The notes under the pieces were generated by a model, which had not been told where the DNA came from, ran no database searches, and saw nothing but the letters and a program-made list of their open reading frames with translations. Shown here piece after piece: positions 32,572-44,479 of a stretch of 64,000 nt of DNA. Origin of the DNA: Acanthacorydalis orientalis (lineage: Eukaryota; Arthropoda; Insecta; Megaloptera; Corydalidae); assembly GCA_034766995.1 (NCBI GenBank), contig CM068313.1, positions 4,016,461 to 4,080,460 of the forward strand, read 5' to 3'. Made by a program: the position numbers and the translations under genes. Position 1 is the first letter of the stretch, and every line of letters begins with the position of its first letter.

Positions 32572-32930
32572 AAGGGTAGCGTCCAATATTTTCGACCTAT
32601 CCTGTGTGCGCATGCGCACGCGTGGGGAATCTGTGCCGTGTTGTCGATTCGTGTTTTTTTAGCATTAGGTCAAAATTGCAAGGTTATAATTCGATCAGTC
32701 GTACAGTGACAACGATCAATGTCACAAGTAACCAAAATGCGGTAATAAAGTTTCTGAGAAAGGAAGGGTTTGGACTGCACCAAATAAAAAAAAATATTAC
32801 TATACGGGGAAGCTTCATCTTCATACACCACGGTAAAAGAATGGGCTAAGAGATTTCGGATGAAAGAAGAATGAGCTACTGTAGTTGGCCGCCATTGCGG
32901 CTTCAACGTGTCAACCGTTAGTTATATAAA
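32572..32930 (+). mobile_element. 5' end of a decayed mariner
   Basis: 'tgtgcgcatgcgcacgcgtg' and 'gaatctgtgccgtgttgtcg' also occur, inverted, at 44.7 kb. Downstream, broken frames give NQNAVIKFLRKEGFGLHQIK then YGEASSSYTTVKEWAKRFRM, the mariner helix-turn-helix region. A frameshift separates the two pieces. Nothing of the catalytic core is visible. Confidence 0.6.
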
Positions 32931-33039
32931 AAAAGAAAGAAAATCATAAAATCGTTGCCGTAGCTAACCAATGACGACGGAGACGGTATCAAGTCCGAGA
33001 TCCATATATCTCTCATATAGAAAGTGCTATTTTTATGTG

Positions 33040-33340
33040 AGTGCAAGATTGGTATAAAAAGGGCATTCGTATAGAATCAAATATGAGAAGAAGAAAGGCA
33101 AATTCCCTATGTGTTTCTATAAAGAAAAGGAGAGACAAAGGGTCTAGCTGTATAAATAATATCGTGCCAAGCAAGGCTAGTTTGATAATTTTAGAGAAAA
33201 TATTTAGCGTACGTTATGTGAAAATTAGAGGGAAGTAATCCTCTATCGACCAAGAAGCAGCTAGTGAGTTTCTGATACCTAACTCTTTTAAGTACGCCAC
33301 ATTTGAATAAAAAACGGACCTTAGAACTATAAAGACTTGT
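33040..33340 (+). pseudogene. Possible pogo/Tigger-type transposase fragment
   Basis: Two frames in sequence give FSVRYVKIRGK then SSIDQEAASEF, reminiscent of the 'F..R..VK..GE..S.D.EAA..F' segment of Tigger/pogo transposases; 'DWYKKGIRIESNMRRR' precedes. The match is short and from memory. Confidence 0.35.
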
Positions 33341-33565
33341 AAGAAGTACTTAATGTCATCCAGTAGGCTTTGCCACTGTTCTAAGCATCAAGTAACAGCT
33401 GCCATTTGTTAGATAGATTACAGAACTACCAGAAGCCATCTTTTTAGGTAGTTCGCAAATTATACTGCATTGTTCCAGACCTTTTAAGTGGTACTACAAA
33501 AATTATACCACCAAGCAACTAGCATAAAAAGAACGGTGGTAGTCTCCCATAAATGTGGAGTGACG

Positions 33566-33567
<2 letters not shown>

Positions 33568-33640
<73 letters not shown>
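33568..33640. repeat. (TA)n microsatellite
   Basis: About 72 bp of TA. Confidence 0.95.
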
Positions 33641-33642
<2 letters not shown>

Positions 33643-34107
33643 GTATACGCATTCCGAAATTGCACTTAATGGCCTACTTCGAGCTTTTTCTAATTAAAGC
33701 TCCTCACCAAAATTTCACCTTTCAATTCTATGTGAACAAATTATTTGGGTAGTAAGTAATGAAGTACTGACTCGAGACGCAATGATTAAAATATTTCGAC
33801 GGAAAAAAAACGTGCGCTAAAAACACAAGTGTTGAGGTTAATGTGTGTATAATATTCTTATATATACCGTGTTGATAATTTCAAGGTGAGATCAGTTCGA
33901 TACCTTTGATCTACATTAATTAAAATTTAACGTTAGGCCTGTAATTTAAATTAACGTGCAATTATTTATTTTTTGTTTGGCGCTCGTCGTGACTTATCAC
34001 AAAGATTTTGTTTCGGGAAAAAAATGTAAATGTATTTTTTATGTATGAAATTCTTACCCAATGATTTTCTTTTTTTTCGTTGTATGAAAGCAAATTAATA
34101 TTAAATT

Positions 34108-34262
34108 CACAAATGAATTTTTTTCACGTTACAAACCAGAAAAAGTTAAATAAACCATTTTTTATCATCTTTAATTGTTGTTCGTGGTTGTTTTGATGTC
34201 TATGTAAACATCCTCTGAACGCCTTTTTTTTTTCTAAAATTGATTTTGATCTTTGTTGTTTC
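34108..34262. repeat. Foldback MITE fragment, family A
   Basis: 'attcacaaatgaattttttt', 'ttacaaaccagaaa' and 'atctttaattgttgttcgtg' are the family's left arm. It is cut where the 81-bp array begins. Confidence 0.5.
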
Positions 34263-34892
34263 TGTACTATGAAGTACTATATATCGACATATAGACCTGT
34301 ATAATATCATAAAATACCCGAATATCCTGAAAAAGAACTCATGTGTCCATAAAAAGTACTATATTTCTAAATATGGGCCTGTAGGGTATCGCAGGCTGCT
34401 TGGACAATGTGGTAAAAAAATCTGTTGTCATTTAAAGGACTGTATGTAGAGATTTGGATCTCTGTGTTATCACAGAATGATTGAAGGCTAAAATAAAAAT
34501 CCTAAAGAAAAGGAAAAGACAAAAAAAGGATCATATGCGCTTGTATAGTATGATAACCTGCCTGAACTTTCAGAAAAAAATTCGTTTGTCCAAACAAAGA
34601 ATGATATGCCAAGATATGAGCCCGTATAGTATCACTGATTGCCTTAATTCAAAGAAAAAAATCTTCTGTCCAAACAAAGGTCTATTTGTCAAGTTATGGG
34701 TTTGTATACAATCACAAATTGTCCTGATTCAAAGAAAAAAAATTCTTTCGTCCTTACAAAAGACAATATGTCAAGATATGGATCTGTATGGTATCACAGA
34801 CTGCCCCAACTCAGAGAAAAAAATCCTCTGGCCAAACAATAGACTATTTATCAACATATTGACCTGCCTAATATCACAAACTGTTTCAACTT
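34262..34892 (+). repeat. 81-bp tandem array, forward
   Basis: Unit pattern: 'gtccaaacaaaggactatat', 'gtcaagatatgg.cctgtat', 'agtatcacagactgcc', 'ttcagagaaaaaaat'. Clear unit starts are near 34588, 34669, 34751 and 34829 (spacing about 79-82). More diverged units lie near 34344, 34425 and 34505, and traces lie before. Because the unit is 27 codons long, one frame (34481-34890) stays open across units; this is a by-product, not evidence for a gene. The array runs straight into a 97-bp (TA)n tract. Confidence 0.75.
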
Positions 34893-34895
34893 TTA

Positions 34896-34998
<103 letters not shown>

Positions 34999-35144
34999 CA
35001 CATACATAATTTTTTTAATATAATACATTGCAATTGTCAATAGATAAGTAGCTTGTAAAACTTTTAATAAATACAGTTTTTAGCCATAATATAGAAAAAA
35101 TATTTTTTTCTGTACACTGACCCTCTGAAGAATTGGTTTCGTTC

Positions 35145-35466
35145 ACAAATGAATTCTTTTTTCACTCCACAAATCACAGAAAATATTTCTTGTTAAAAAT
35201 ATTCATTACTGATCATTTTTCATTTAGATTTTTCTTTACTTCGACGCTTTGAAAATGGTGGTATCGCAACCAAAATGTACCTAAGCATTGTTTTTTGCTT
35301 AGGTACATTTTGATGGCGATGCCATCATTTTCAAAACGTCAAAGTAGAGAAAAATCTTAAGAGAAAATAATCAGTAAAATAGCAAGATTATTGAATATTT
35401 TCAACCAATTTTTTTTGTGGTTTGCGGAGTGAGAAACGAATTTATTTTTGGAAGTGAATTTAGTCA
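35145..35466. repeat. Foldback MITE, family A, best-preserved copy
   Basis: About 320 bp. The left arm 'ttcacaaatgaattcttttt..cactccacaaatcacaga..ttctttacttcgacg' is mirrored by a right arm whose reverse complement reads 'tcacttccaaaaataaattc..cactccgcaaaccacaaa..ttctctactttgacg'. The centre is a hairpin of 'caaaatgtacctaagca' and 'tgcttaggtacattttg'. Long TIRs and no ORF define the family. Confidence 0.75.
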
Positions 35467-35867
35467 CTAATCACAATTGTATATGAGGAAATACAATAAT
35501 ATTTATTTTTATTGCAAATCAAAAAAAAAAACGTTATATTTTTATTCCATAACTTCACAGTTACAAAATATTTATTCACACTTCGATGCGATTTCAAATC
35601 GGACCAAGATTCAGAGACATTTCCACCACTTATGATAATATTATCATACTGTTCCGATAATAGCTTCATTACATAAACAACAGACATTTCTATTTCGGTG
35701 TTCCGAGTGCGCAAGGACATCACAGGATTAGAATACTGAACGGATATTAGAAACATATATACGGGTCGGTCGATAAACCCAAGTCGGTGGTCGTGGTTGT
35801 TGTGGATAAATATACGCTGACCTTGAGATTCTGATTGTATCTTTAATCGTACATAAAATCCGAGCAC
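35460..35867 (-). other. Unassigned 135-codon ORF in a less AT-rich patch
   Basis: Starts MLGFYVRLKIQSESQGQRIF and contains VMKLLSEQYDNIIISGGNV. About 300 bp (35570-35870) is less AT-rich than its surroundings. The C-terminal codons run into a foldback MITE. No family recognised, no splice context evident; could be chance or a decayed gene. Confidence 0.2.
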
Positions 35868-35963
35868 TGTAATTTAGAATATTTAATGGCACGTGCACGA
35901 TCCGCGCAAATTTTCAAAGTTTCGGGATTCGACTTTGTCCTATCTCATTATATACATACATAC

Positions 35964-35967
<4 letters not shown>

Positions 35968-36014
<47 letters not shown>
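35968..36014. repeat. (TA)n microsatellite
   Basis: About 46 bp of TA after 'acatacatacattta'. Confidence 0.95.
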
Positions 36015-36019
<5 letters not shown>

Positions 36020-36921
36020 TTGTCAAATATCTTAAGTTCGATATTTAATCTTAATTCAACTTTAGTTGCATTCTAATTACTTTATAAACTAAACTTGCAT
36101 GTATCATTTATCAGATTATATAAAACTGATGTGTTCCTTTCTTTCGCAAATGAATTCTTTTGTCGTTCCACAAACCATAAACATTTTCTGTTCAGATATG
36201 TTCAATGAAATATTAACTGTATTTCTGATCTACGATTTACTTTGTATAATATTTTAGTTCACAAAAGTCTTCATTTAAATTTATGACCTCTAAATATTTT
36301 AAGAACGAAGTCTGTTAAATAAAACATGATAGATTTTTTAAATAATTCAGCTGACTTATAAGAAAGTTCTCTATAGCGATGAAACCAAGTTTGTAATTTT
36401 TTATATTTCTACTAGTAAAATAGGATATAAATAAAGCGGAGCAAATAATTAAATAACGAAAATACCTATTTAATAGAACGTAGAGATAAATGGCATGAGG
36501 ATGTATGTTAGAGGCTGGGGTGGGTAATTTATAAATTGTTTATGGAAGAATGAATTGTTCCATTTATTTAAATATACTAAAACAGTATCTAAAACAATGT
36601 TATATAAAATCAGGTTTGAAATCATTTCAATATTCATATTCCATTTATACTTGAATTGAGATCTAAAATATGAAGCTAAATTAGTAAAAAAATCCAAATC
36701 TAAGATGCTACTTAACAGAGACTCTCATTTGACTAGGACTTTCAAAATACTTCCTCATGTTCCATAGAGCATACATGACAACATTTACAACCGAAAATTT
36801 GAATCCATAATAATTTAAACACAGACATTTTATAAACACAAGTTCTGGAATAATCATTTAAGATTTGTAGTGTTTGCTACCCAGAAAGCTTGTAAATGTT
36901 ACCAACTTTAAAGAATATTCA

Positions 36922-37093
36922 ACAAAGTTGTTTTTTGTCCTTGACAACACTATTGTTTCTTTTTCTTCCACGACCGGTTTCATCTTTTGACATCTTCAGC
37001 TGAGTATCCATCTGAAGATGTTAAAAGATGTAACAGATCGTAGAAGACAAAGAAAAAATAGTGACCTTAAGAACAAAAACAACTTTAAATCCG
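36922..37093. repeat. Foldback element, family C
   Basis: A ~170-bp near-perfect palindrome. The left arm 'aaagttgttttttgtccttg', 'cactattgtttctttttctt', 'catcttttgacatcttca' returns inverted as 'tgaagatgttaaaagatg', 'agacaaagaaaaaatagtg', 'aacaaaaacaacttt'. The arms meet with only about 12 bp between them. Confidence 0.7.
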
Positions 37094-37097
37094 TTTT

Positions 37098-37325
37098 TTT
37101 CTCCAAGCTTAGGCACTCTCTGATACAATACAAGGCCATATCTTAACAAATAGTTCTTTGTTTAGACAGATGATTTTTTTTGTATAAGTTATAGCAGGCT
37201 GTAATGCTATACAAGTCCATATCTTGACAAGTAGTCTTTTATTTGCACATACGATTTTCTTTTATCTGAGTTAGGGCAGTCTGTGATGCTATACAGGCCA
37301 ATATTTGACAAATAATCATATGAAA
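37098..37325 (-). repeat. 81-bp tandem array, inverted (three units)
   Basis: Reverse complement of the 34.3-34.9 kb array. 'aggccatatcttaacaaata', 'aagtccatatcttgacaagt' and 'aggccaatatttgacaaata' recur at about 81-bp spacing with 'agcaggctgtaatgctata' and 'gcagtctgtgatgctata'. It lies immediately right of foldback element C. Confidence 0.7.
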
Positions 37326-38020
37326 CAAATCGCTATTAAATTAAACTATGTATTTAATTATTAATGTTCTTATTGTTAACTTCTTCTTAAATATTAACAT
37401 TTTATTCATTTTTAAGACAAATCGTAAAACTGAAGAAAATTGTGTAGTTGTCGATTTAACCCTTTATGTACTGTCAAGACTTTCAGGTTTCCCAAACAAG
37501 AACTGATATTGAATAATCGATGATTTATTATTCATCTCATGGGACTTCTATGTCCGAAATAAAAAAAATCCCCTTTTTTCCCTGTTTTAAGTATTATGCT
37601 GTTTTGTTTTCAAATATTATTCTAGAACAAAGTAATGAAAATTACTTTGTTCATATTTGTGCATTTTAATTAATACAGTAATAAAGACTTAATGTACTAA
37701 TAAATTACAATTATACTATGCATTTTAGGCAGATGGTAGTCTGTTCTTTTATTGATTCAATACATCTTATATGAAATAAACTTTCAGTTCGAACTGATTT
37801 GCATAAAATGTGGTCAGAAACAACAATAATGTTTGTCGAAGAATTAATACTGGTTGTAAATATATTAATTTGAGTTTTAATCAGCGTGTTTGTTTGAGTA
37901 AGTCGTTAAGTGGTAAAATGTGCATCGTGCAAAGAGAGGATTTTATTTCTTTTGATTGTGAAACGTGAAAAGTTAATTCATCTTCATGCAGTTTGTAATT
38001 GGTGGCGATTGATACTGAAT

Positions 38021-38023
<3 letters not shown>

Positions 38024-38088
<65 letters not shown>
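38024..38088. repeat. (TA)n microsatellite
   Basis: About 64 bp of TA at the left edge of a GC-rich island. Confidence 0.95.
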
Positions 38089-38089
<1 letters not shown>

Positions 38090-38090
<1 letters not shown>

Positions 38091-38960
38091 GCATGAGTTG
38101 GTGGCCCATATATGGGGCAATCGATGAGCAAACTGTTCGGGCGCTCTGAATGCGCTCACCCGGAGACATGTTGTTTCGGCGGCGTTGTCTTCACACGGCG
38201 GCCCCGTTGGCTTTCGTGATGTGTCCGATCCGTGTGCGATGTTGCGAAATACTCAGCTGCACTCGCGTACTGTATAAGGGAGAGTGTGTGTGCGGTATGT
38301 CCATCCGTGTCTGCTCGGTTCTGTCTGAGGTGAATGTACCTAACTAGGCCAAGGTCGACACTTGCAATGTTGTGACTGCTCGTGAAGTGCACGCGTTAAA
38401 CAGCCCGTCTCCTCCTCCGTCGTCGCCGCTGTTGCTGCTGCTGCTGCTGCACATCGCGCAAACCGTCGCCGTCTTTATCAGGCCGGCAAGTGATCGTGCG
38501 ACCGAACGCACGAGCCGAACGAAACTACGCACCCCCTCCGATTGGGGGGCCTTGGCCGTCACCGCACGCGCCGGCGGCACGGCACGCCATAACACAACAC
38601 GTCGTTCGTGTGTACGCGCCAGAGCTAGCTAGACAACACATGGCCGCGGCGAACGCGCTACGCGCCGTGGCACGAGCGCGACAGTTGTGCGATCTGGTCA
38701 CCCACTGAATAGATAGACACATTACCGACACTCTGGTGGGCGCACACACACACACACACAGGCAAGCAGTCGTTGGACGGGCGAACGTCACTGCCGTCGA
38801 CGTCGTCGTCGTCCTTAACGCACGTGGCAATATTATTTTAAGGATGGCCGAGTAGGAAGCCCGGCGAACAACAACAGGACCGGAATGTACGGATGGTAGT
38901 CAGCGAATGACTTGGTACGGTTAAGGGTGGATCCGTTTGGTTTCGAACAGTGATCTGTAT
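38090..38960. promoter_or_regulatory. GC-rich island, candidate promoter or 5' exon
   Basis: Abrupt switch from AT-rich DNA to CpG-rich DNA ('cgtctcctcctccgtcgtcg', 'ctcgcgtactgtataagg', 'gccgtcaccgcacgcgccgg'), containing (CTG)n, (CA)n and (GTC)n runs, then back to AT-rich. Several overlapping ORFs on both strands (70-100 codons) are low-complexity and mutually incompatible, so a promoter or non-coding first exon is more likely. It may be an alternative ARID2 start or a nested gene's promoter. Confidence 0.4.
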
Positions 38961-39117
38961 AGTCATAGATTGACATTGTGCGAAAATACAGACAGAGAGT
39001 ACTCTTAAGAAAATGTTAAATAACGAAAAGACCTGCGGTGATTAAATTTTTCACTTTTATTTTTTCTCATCTTTGTTTCATTTTTCTGTAAGATTAAAAA
39101 TTCTATTAATACAAATT

Positions 39118-39860
39118 ATACAACAAACATTTTGATGTACATTAATTCTTTGACATTGATGATGGTATCGTCATCGACATGCGTTTAAGAAACAACCAGA
39201 AACGACATACAATCGATTATTGAACATTTTCGATTCAAATCTTCTTATATTTTGTAATCCGAGAAAAAATTATTGATTAAAATAATGAAAATTCCTCCAA
39301 CCATGAAAATACTCCTGGTAAAACACAATTCCTTCAAATTAATGAACTAATTTGTCGAGTTAATAAAATAATATTTTTGGCACTATGAATAAACTCATTT
39401 TCTAAAGGAATTTTTACACTCCCCACAAACATGTTTCTTTCGATTGAAATTGTTCAATAATTGATAATTTCTAATGGCAACTTATAGCGATACCATATGA
39501 AACGCGCATCACAAATAATCCCAAATCATCAACAATAATGCATTGAATATTTTTGATTTGTAAAAAAGTTGAGATGTTAGTCGAAAAAAAATTTTTTTTT
39601 GTAGAAGTAAGAAATTTACAAACAAATAAAACTATTTCGTGCAAAACATACAAAATTAACAGAATAATCTTTCGAATCGACACAATCATCTTAAATTTTT
39701 CTACCAGAAATGAAATTTCACTCTCATCCAAGCAATGAAACAAGTTTCTGTTTAGAAATGTTCAATAATTGATTATTGATAATTTTTAATCGTTGTTTAA
39801 GCATATTTTAATGACAATGCAATCATCTTCAGAGAAAAATCAGATTTTTCTCTACCTTAC
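39118..39860. repeat. Cluster of degenerate family A foldback fragments
   Basis: Pieces at about 39160-39280 ('gatggtatcgtcatcgacat', 'ttgaacattttcgattca'), 39390-39480 ('cactccccacaaacatg') and 39728-39858 ('ttcaataattgattattgat', 'atgcaatcatcttcagaga'). None is complete; repeated insertion or internal rearrangement is likely. Confidence 0.45.
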
Positions 39861-40019
39861 TGCTGTAGGGATGACATCCACGGCATTTTAGAGAAAATGT
39901 TAGGTCTGGGGCAACCGATATTTTTGAAGCCCTTCAAAATTGAAAACTATAGGAAAGAAAATATTAAATGTCTATGCTTGTTCAATGATATTTAACGTTT
40001 ATTCAAGCATAAAAATTAT

Positions 40020-40225
40020 TTAACAGAAACTTCGCGCTTTAGCACTAGCAAATTCAGTTATTACTTCAGAATAATCTAAAATGCGGACTGTCTGGTAATT
40101 TATGTTTAGCGTTGCCAGTCCATTTAGTCATTCTTGACTCGTTGTCGATCATAGAAAGTTTTTAATCCTTTCCAGAATACTAAATGATCTTTCTCTTGCT
40201 GCTACACTCACAGGAATGGTTTAAA
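40020..40225 (-). pseudogene. hAT-family transposase C-terminal fragment
   Basis: The minus strand reads IPVSVAAARERSFSILERIK, then NFL, a stop, STTSQE, a stop, LNGLATLNIN and ILDYSEVITEFASAKARSF, ending TAA at 40020. This is the hAT dimerisation region ('PVS.A..ERSFS.LK.IK..LRS....RL..L..L.I', 'FA..KAR') also found in ZMYM/TTF-type proteins. Two in-frame stops in about 67 codons mean it is dead. Confidence 0.7.
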
Positions 40226-40544
40226 AATTTAAAATTGAGTTAAAAATTGAAGCCTTTAAAATTGTGAAACTAGGGGCAGTTGTCTCTCTTGACCTCTACC
40301 CACCCCCCTCACTTTAACAGGATCTAATATCATTGTTGAAATATAGAAAGTGTATTTAGTTATAGTACCAAATCTATTATTGTGTTAATTCAAGAAGTTT
40401 TATTGATTCAGTGTGTTTTTACAAAAACTGTTTTCTTCTTTAAGAATTTTTCTTATTTTCACAAAATACTTATTTTATTTCATCCAACAAACCAGTCAGC
40501 TCATCGTAATTACTGAAATAATTTCAGACTCGAAACAATTTTAC

Positions 40545-41058
40545 CACATCATCTCATCGTATTGATTGAAACAATGTGATTGAACGAATATTTATTTCAA
40601 ACAATTTTCTAATCTGCAAAGCATATCTTCAGAGATTGTATTGAAAACCTGTTACGGCAACATGAAAAAGTCGTGACCTGACGAACAACGTACATTTATT
40701 TATTATGCAGTAGTCACTCGTGTGTAAAAGAAACATTCAGTGTAAAAAAGATTTCGACGAGAGCGTACGAATGATTATACGATTTTTAATCACATTTTAA
40801 TTGTATTTCAAATTTAATACCGGTGAAATTCTCAAATGATTTCAACCAAACTAACTCGATGGTACTGATTTCACAAAAAAAAAATATTTTTATAAATCAT
40901 TTTAATGTATCGATCAGTGTACAAATATTTCTTCGAGCATTCTGTTCATGTACAAAAAATATCCTCTTAAAAGAGTGTATTGAAACCTGTTGCGACAACA
41001 TGAACAAGTCATGACCTCAACAACGGCGTAGATTTATTTATTGAACAGTAGTTGTGGA
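40545..41058. repeat. Direct repeat pair, ~175 bp units
   Basis: 'tattgaaaacctgttacggc' with 'aacatgaaaaagtcgtgacc' near 40645, and 'tattgaaacctgttgcgaca' with 'acatgaacaagtcatgacct' near 40978. Both are followed by 'tttatttattnnncagtag'. Units are about 335 bp apart. Confidence 0.5.
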
Positions 41059-42800
41059 TGTATAAATACTTTTTGATTTGAAAGTCGTTCAAGCAGGCAG
41101 GCAACTTATTTTCAATCTATTATTAATTTGTCTTGCAGCGAATTTTGAAAACATTTTTATAAAGAATTTGTATTTATTTCTGTAACACGGTGTACTCAGT
41201 TGAAAAATTTAGTTGTTTCCGTTGGATGTTTGTCAAAAATTGAGGTTTTGTTTTTTTTTAAGAAATAAAAATTTATAAATATCAGTAATTAGCAGGTGTG
41301 CTTTTTATTGATGAAAGTACACGGTTTGGAAATTTAATTCCAGGATTGACGCACTGAAAAGAAAATTGATTTAAGTAACACGAGAAATGTTTGATATTTA
41401 TTCAAAGTAATCTCAGTACATACACACGCGCGTGCGCGCTTACAGACCAACTTTAATACACTTACTGTAAAGTTGTAAAAGTTTTTGAAAACAAGACGTG
41501 TGAAAAAAAACTGCTTTTAATAAGACGATTACCCATTTTAAATATCTTCTACGTCCAGAAATCGTTTCCGTTTAAGAACAGTTTTCACTTTACGAAAGTG
41601 AAAAGAAAATGGCGATTGTATATGTACACAACCGCAGGAATTCACATAGAATTAGTTTGGGTTAGAGATGTGAAAATGTTTTAAGTTGTTTAAAAAAATA
41701 CAACTTCATCTTTTCAGATGGGGTGAAAGCATTTTTTTTCGAACTCTCTAGCATCCGTTCTTCTACTGCTTTACGTTTCATGTGGTTTCTTATATGTTCC
41801 GTAATAGTTTTTCTGGACATTTTAAATTTTGGAGATCTTGACAACATTGATAGCTTAATTTCTGAAAATTTTTAAAAATTAAAAAAATAAAAGTAGGCTC
41901 TTCTCACAGAGTTTTGAAAGCACTATCCGCAGATATTTTAGTTTCTATCCCGGTTCTAGCGTCACCTTAAACATCCTCACATCCATCTCGGAAACGTTTA
42001 GACCTTTCAAACACACAGCACGACTTAAGGTGTTGTTACCGTACACAGTTTTCAACATTTCATACGTTTTTGTTGCAGTTTTCCTTAATTAACATCGAAA
42101 TTTAATTTTCACTCGTTACATGACAACTAACAGAAACATTATGTACGACTAGCTTCTGCGCAGAATCTAACAGCTTTTCTACTTTCGCTTGACCATCATC
42201 TATTGATAAAACTGTCAACTATTATATGCTGCTTTACTTTTAGTTTGATTTAACGTGATTCCGGTGCTGCACCGTCAGTCGCGGAATAAAATTGCCAGAC
42301 CTCGTATCTGCATCAATGTTTATTTAGTAGTTATGCTAGAACGTCCAAATGTGTCACAATTCAAATATTTTCCCAAAATCTGTGTTTAATCTCATGATTT
42401 CTCGTTTTCCGTCATCAGTGTACTGACATGATGTATTTTTATTTTGGTTCGAAAGGTTGACAGGCTTGTCGAATCAGACGTTTTAGTAAAACAAATCTCG
42501 AAACACTAAAGTACGGTCTTTTCATTTCGACCGGAATAGACCGATCAGATCGCCGGTTTTCGAGAAAAAAAAACGCGTCTGTACAGACAGTCCGATCTTC
42601 ACTTTCGGGGTCAACGTGTTTAACTGTAAACGGATATTGTATGAATTAGCATACATGAAAAATGGAATCGTGCGAACTGCCATTTACATACGATTCACGA
42701 AAACACTTTCAGCGGACACTTTATAATATATAATGAAATATCGTCTGTCCGTTTACACACTTTTCCCATTATTCGTCGTTCGGGTATGTCGATTGTGTTT
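41059..42800 (+). other. ARID2 intron 2 segment, little recognised
   Basis: A 61-codon minus ORF at 41662-41847 (…MSRKTITEHIRNHMKRKAVE…) is basic and helical-looking but unassigned. The part from about 42400 to 42960 is somewhat less AT-rich. No transposon ends recognised. Confidence 0.4.
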
Positions 42801-43222
42801 GTGTTGTTGTAAGTGCAAATGAAAGAAAATTATTTAACCGGTCTCGACTCGGATCGACGTTGTCCGTGTTCAGCTATCGCTCTAAACATTCGACACGGTT
42901 TTTTGTTCTTTTTGTCTCCTACGCGCACGTCTAACCGCAGAAATGTTTTTTTTTTCTCTCGATACAGGAACGCTAAAATAAACACATTGTGCTCGTTTCC
43001 GTCCATTGAAAGCAACGTACAAATCAATAATGTGCTCGATTGTATCTACAATCGAGTGTGTTTAAATAAATCGTGTACGTTTTATATAAAATCTTTTCAG
43101 TTTTATAAACATATCTTCGTATTAAAATATATAATAAAGCAGAAACTTATTTTTTTAATTATCAACCTTTTAAAATAATCCAAAATGAATTTCGGAAACA
43201 GTTTAGAGTTTTTCGTAATTAA

Positions 43223-43224
<2 letters not shown>

Positions 43225-43267
<43 letters not shown>

Positions 43268-43345
43268 ATATATATATATAATGTGTGTATATATATATGT
43301 GTATATATATATATGTGTGTGTGTGTGTGTATATATATATATACT
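43225..43345. repeat. Compound (TA)n/(TG)n microsatellite
   Basis: Alternating blocks of TA and TG, about 120 bp. Confidence 0.9.
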
Positions 43346-43473
43346 AGGGGGTTTCACTCCCTGCTCATTGCGCTCACCCACTTATAAGCATGTACATGTA
43401 ACTTAATGAAACAATAAACATATTTGGGTATCATAGAAGCCACACGTCACAAATAAATAACTCGACGTTTGGA

Positions 43474-43528
<55 letters not shown>

Positions 43529-43625
43529 ATATATATATATACATACATATATATAAAGATATATATTGTCTATGTGATCATTATTGCAGACAGATTGCAA
43601 CGTGTTATTTTATATTTGAGATAAA
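43346..43625 (+). repeat. Dispersed repeat family B, copy 1
   Basis: 'ctcattgcgctcacccactt', 'aatgaaacaataaacatatt', 'tgggtatcatagaagccaca', 'aataaataactcgacgt', then an internal (TA)n, then 'cattattgcagacagattgc' and 'aacgtgttattttata'. The same order occurs inverted at 32.23-32.48 kb. Confidence 0.55.
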
Positions 43626-43639
43626 CATATTTGAGGACC

Positions 43640-43713
43640 TAAAATCTCGACGTCATAAATAAATAAGTGACGTCATTGAAAAATTTTTGTAGATAATTTT
43701 GATCATATATTTA

Positions 43714-43771
<58 letters not shown>

Positions 43772-43940
43772 ATATACAAACACACATACACATTAAAGAG
43801 CCTCGGCCCTTACTCGCTACGCCACTCACTTCTTGGTTATAAGCACATGCAACCAAATGAAAAAATAAACATTTTTTAAAACTGATTATGTCTATATATT
43901 TATTATCAGATATGTAGCAACGTAATCTTTATATGTATAT
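43640..43940 (+). repeat. Dispersed repeat family B, copy 2
   Basis: 'ctaaaatctcgacgtcataa', an internal (TA)n, 'cttactcgctacgccactca', 'cttggttataagcacatgca', then 'tattatcagatatgtagcaa'. The blocks are permuted relative to copy 1, as if units are tandem. A third 'ttcgcttcgctcgtcaat' end lies at about 44080. Confidence 0.5.
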
Positions 43941-44479
43941 ATAGTTAATATATTTTTGTTATTTATAAAGATAATTCAAATCTTGAAAAATACGGAATTT
44001 ATTCCAAACAATTGAGAGAATAATGAAAATGGTTATTAGTTGTTTTTTTTAATATATAAACCAAACGGCTCCGCCACTATTCGCTTCGCTCGTCAATACG
44101 AAATATCATTGTTTCACTGAAGATTCCCTTGTGATTCTCTCTAAAAAGATTTTAAAATGGAATGCGTCAAATATTCTCAATCTAGATAAGAAAGAATCTA
44201 AATAAAAAAAAACAAACAATATTTTATTATTTTTCTATATGATCCCCTTCAACTTCAATACATATTTTATTAGCAAATCTTAATTAGCACTTCTGTACCT
44301 TTATAACAATAATCTTCGATAAGTGCAATAGAATTAACACGTTCGCAGACACTTCATTTTTAAACACTTCCAGAATCCGACCGAGACGCGATTCATAGTC
44401 CAGTGACTCTTCGTCTATTCAAAATCTAGTAGCCTATTCACTTACTGTGAACTATAAAGAAGAAGCCATCGTCTATACG

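Noticed and set aside
38344..38830. Several 70-101-codon ORFs on both strands of the 38-kb island
   Set aside because: All are low-complexity and mutually overlapping. High G+C removes stops by chance; none shows a recognisable domain.
42813..43178. 121-codon plus-strand ORF
   Set aside because: Lacks any recognised motif, and its second half is Lys/Ile/Phe-rich AT-driven translation. No splice or promoter support.
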